Below the pieces are notes generated by a model. The model saw only the letters and a program-made list of their open reading frames with translations. It was not told the origin of the DNA and made no database searches. From Bifidobacterium mellis (GTDB lineage: Bacteria; Actinomycetota; Actinomycetes; Actinomycetales; Bifidobacteriaceae): a stretch of DNA of 64,000 nucleotides. The stretch covers positions 310,001 through 374,000 of the forward strand of contig NZ_KQ033885.1 of NCBI RefSeq assembly GCF_000967265.1. The letters run 5' to 3'. The position numbers and the translations under genes were made by a program. Positions 61,961 to 64,000 of the stretch are shown one piece after another; the stretch's first letter is position 1, and each line of letters begins with the position of its first letter.

Positions 61961-64000
61961 TCATCCTTGTCTGCTGAGGGGACCACTGACGGGTTAAGGG
62001 TCTTGTCGCTTGGCTTGTCGGCATCCTTGGGCAGGTCCAGCTCCTTGGTGGCGGCGGGCGAATGGCCTTCGGACCCCACCCCACGGATGCGAGCGACCGC
62101 CCGGAAGTTCAGCGTGGCGCCCGGTTTGGTTGACCCGGCGGGCAAGGTGATGACTTCACTGACCTCCGGCTGGTTGCAGGGCAGGGTCCAGGAAGCCTTG
62201 TCGGTGTCGAGGCCATCGATGCTCACCTGGATATCTGCGCAGGGTCGGCCATGTTCGGCACCGGGGTTCAGGACCAGCCTGACCTGGTCCTTGCCCTGGT
62301 ACTCCAAAGTCTGGAATGCAGGCGGATCCGGATGCGACCAGGTGGCTCCAGAGGCTGAGGCCACAGGTCCTGATCCAGCCATATTGGCGGGGGTCACGCT
62401 CACTGTGCAGCTGCCTCCTGCCTCGTCATGGTCCACGTCGAAGACCGCCTTGGTGGCGGTGGCCGACCGCCATCGCGGCGAACCGCATCCGGAACCCTCG
62501 CCGTGGACCGTATAGCCCTGGATGGGTGAGCCATGATTCTCCGGCGGACGCCAGGTGACGGTCAGGGTTTCCTTGCTGCCGCCGTCCACGGTCAGTGCCT
62601 GCACGCCTCCGGGAAGCGCATCAGGTCTGGCTGCCGCCGGCGAGGAGGCGGGGGACCAGCCCACCTGGTTGTGGGCTTGGACTGTGAAGGAGTAGTCATG
62701 GCCGTTGGCCAGTCCGTCGACCCGGCAGGTGACGGCATTGCCGCAGGAGCGTTGTCCCGAGCCTGCCGATGAGGTGTAGGTGACCCGGTACTCGTCCACC
62801 GGACTGCCGTTGACTGCGCCCGGCTCCCAGGCCAGGAGAACCGTTCCGTCGCCTGCCTGGGCGGCGCCTGCCAGCATTCTGGGGGCCTGCGGGCGGTCGA
62901 TGATGCCCACGGTGATGGTGGCGCTGACCCGGCGTCCCGGATCCCGGCTGCCATCCTCGATCGTGGCCAGAATGGTGTTGGTGGAGGCGCCGATGTCGCG
63001 ATCGGCTTTGATGGCGATCCTTCCGTCGCCCAGGCTGGTGGCTGTCAGTCGTGAGGTGTCGTCGCTGACCAGGCCGACCAAGCGTAGCGGAGTGTCAGGG
63101 AAGGGGTTGAGGGCGCCGTCGAACAGGTCCAGTTCCAGACTCTGCCCGGCCTTGAGCCCTATCTGACGCGAGGGGACCGAAGCCAGAGGTCGGGTGGTGG
63201 CGACGATGCGGAAGACCAGGACCGTATGCACATCGCCGGAGGAACTGGTGATGGTCACCGGCAGTGTGGCCTTGGAGCCGGGCGTCGCGGTCTTGTCGGC
63301 GGCTACGTTCAGTTGGCCCCGAGGACTCAGCTTGGCATGGATCGGCCCCTGTGGGTCCCCGGAGGAGAAGGTGCTGTCGGCCGGGTCGCTTCCCTGGGGC
63401 CAGCGGGTCATGGCGGTCAGGGAGATGGTCTGTGCCGGCTCCCCGGCCACCAGATCGATGACCGGTGCAGAAAGGACCGGCGGGGAGGCTCTGCCGCCTA
63501 CCACGGTGATGGGCAGGGTCAGTACCGACTCGTTGACGATGGCCTGGCCCCCTGGATCCCCGTCACGGACGGCAAAGGTCAGCGAGGCTGGGCCGGCATA
63601 GTCCTTGGCGGCGGTGAACCTCAGGGTGTGCTCGTCCACGTAGGGGTCGGATCCGTCGGACTTGGTGGCCGAGACTGACTGGCGGGAGGCGATCCGTGCG
63701 GTCTTGCCCGCACCCACCCTGACCTGGTCGGCGATGTCGATGGTGATGCTCTGTCCAGCCCGCACTTTCAGAGCCGGAGCCCGGGGTCTTAGCATCGGGG
63801 GGAATACCCCGTAGGCTGGGACTTTCACAAAGGCCATTGAAGTGATCTTGTACCGGGTGTTGGTCACGGTGTAGGGCACCGCCCTGGCCTGGTCGGTCAG
63901 ATCGATGACCAGCTTGGTGGAGCCGGCTTCGCCCACGATCCTGGCATGGGCACGGGCGCTGGGATGAATCCCAAGGCGCAGGTCATCGAGGGTGCCGGAT
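61957..64000 (-). CDS. FN3-domain extracellular protein, 5' end outside the window (PFNA cluster)
   Basis: The frame is open to the window edge, so about 680 C-terminal residues are visible; the apparent GTG start at 63936 is internal. The visible part begins with tandem cadherin/Ig-like beta repeats (VRAGQSITIDIADQV, GLKAGQSLELDLFDG). Two fibronectin type III domains follow: PQAPRMLAGAAQAGDGTVLL onward, then GGVQALTVDGGSKETLTVTW onward. A further beta domain and a charged tail end the protein. In B. longum the homologous FN3 protein of this cluster is reported to bind the cytokine TNF-alpha. PP2C and Ser/Thr kinase genes would be expected beyond the edge. Confidence 0.82.
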   Translation of the reverse strand, partial: SGTLDDLRLGIHPSARAHARIVGEAGSTKLVIDLTDQARAVPYTVTNTRYKITSMAFVKVPAYGVFPPMLRPRAPALKVRAGQSITIDIADQVRVGAGKTARIASRQSVSATKSDGSDPYVDEHTLRFTAAKDYAGPASLTFAVRDGDPGGQAIVNESVLTLPITVVGGRASPPVLSAPVIDLVAGEPAQTISLTAMTRWPQGSDPADSTFSSGDPQGPIHAKLSPRGQLNVAADKTATPGSKATLPVTITSSSGDVHTVLVFRIVATTRPLASVPSRQIGLKAGQSLELDLFDGALNPFPDTPLRLVGLVSDDTSRLTATSLGDGRIAIKADRDIGASTNTILATIEDGSRDPGRRVSATITVGIIDRPQAPRMLAGAAQAGDGTVLLAWEPGAVNGSPVDEYRVTYTSSAGSGQRSCGNAVTCRVDGLANGHDYSFTVQAHNQVGWSPASSPAAARPDALPGGVQALTVDGGSKETLTVTWRPPENHGSPIQGYTVHGEGSGCGSPRWRSATATKAVFDVDHDEAGGSCTVSVTPANMAGSGPVASASGATWSHPDPPAFQTLEYQGKDQVRLVLNPGAEHGRPCADIQVSIDGLDTDKASWTLPCNQPEVSEVITLPAGSTKPGATLNFRAVARIRGVGSEGHSPAATKELDLPKDADKPSDKTLNPSVVPSADKDE

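Overview
The window is high-GC Gram-positive chromosome and most probably comes from a Bifidobacterium. The reasons are: a gos-type galacto-oligosaccharide locus (ABC transporter, GH42 beta-galactosidase, LacI regulator); an actinobacterial RpoB/RpoC pair; a galT-galK operon under a DeoR regulator; and, at the right edge, the bifidobacterial gene set known as the PFNA cluster (FN3-domain protein, MoxR-type AAA ATPase, DUF58 protein, transglutaminase-like protein). The sequence does not fix the species. No tRNA, rRNA, insertion sequence, phage gene or CRISPR array was seen. The left third (to about 22 kb) looks most accessory; the rest looks like core genome.

Layout. 0.1-9 kb: galactan/galacto-oligosaccharide locus with a wall-anchored GH43 enzyme, solute-binding lipoprotein, two permeases, GH42 enzyme and LacI regulator; two near-identical palindromic operators sit just downstream of the two promoters. 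9-10.5 kb: a convergent MFS efflux pump. 10.7-14.7 kb: pstSCAB phosphate importer. 14.8-17.6 kb: an AEC-family carrier, a tiny reverse-strand gene and a purine permease. 17.8-21.7 kb: a 1280-residue LPLTG-anchored surface protein built as a duplicated module, each half carrying seven RCC1 repeats. 21.9-23.4 kb: a G5/lytic-transglycosylase wall enzyme and thioredoxin. 23.6-26.1 kb: a coupled trio (NUDIX-fold protein, alpha/beta hydrolase, NudC). 26.2-35.2 kb: L,D-transpeptidase, GcvH, APP1-type phosphatase, S9 peptidase, LeuB, a TM2 protein and a lipoate ligase with its domains in reversed order. 35.3-40.6 kb: Crp-family regulator, class A PBP, old-yellow-enzyme oxidoreductase with an upstream leader ORF, and a dolichol-phosphate-mannose-synthase-like glycosyltransferase. 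40.8-46.1 kb: deoR-galT-galK and the ACT/UPF0210 pair. 46.1-48.6 kb: TrmL, MutY and a membrane-anchored protein. 48.6-56.7 kb: rpoB-rpoC with structured leader, spacer and terminator. 56.7-64.0 kb, reverse strand: a four-gene overlapping operon (FN3 protein running off the window, MoxR, DUF58, transglutaminase-like).

How they work together. The first block plausibly trims galactan outside the cell, imports the galacto-oligosaccharides and cleaves them to galactose, which GalK/GalT then channel inward. Several blocks serve the cell envelope (L,D-transpeptidase, PBP, G5 transglycosylase, two sortase substrates, PFNA cluster). The most notable points are: a recurring leaderless start signal (a -10 hexamer 6-8 bases before ATG) at about ten genes; a transglutaminase-like protein that appears to have lost all three catalytic residues; the two-propeller RCC1 surface protein; a 21-codon leader ORF fused by TGATG overlap to an oxidoreductase; and GcvH beside a domain-swapped lipoate ligase with no glycine-cleavage enzymes in view.
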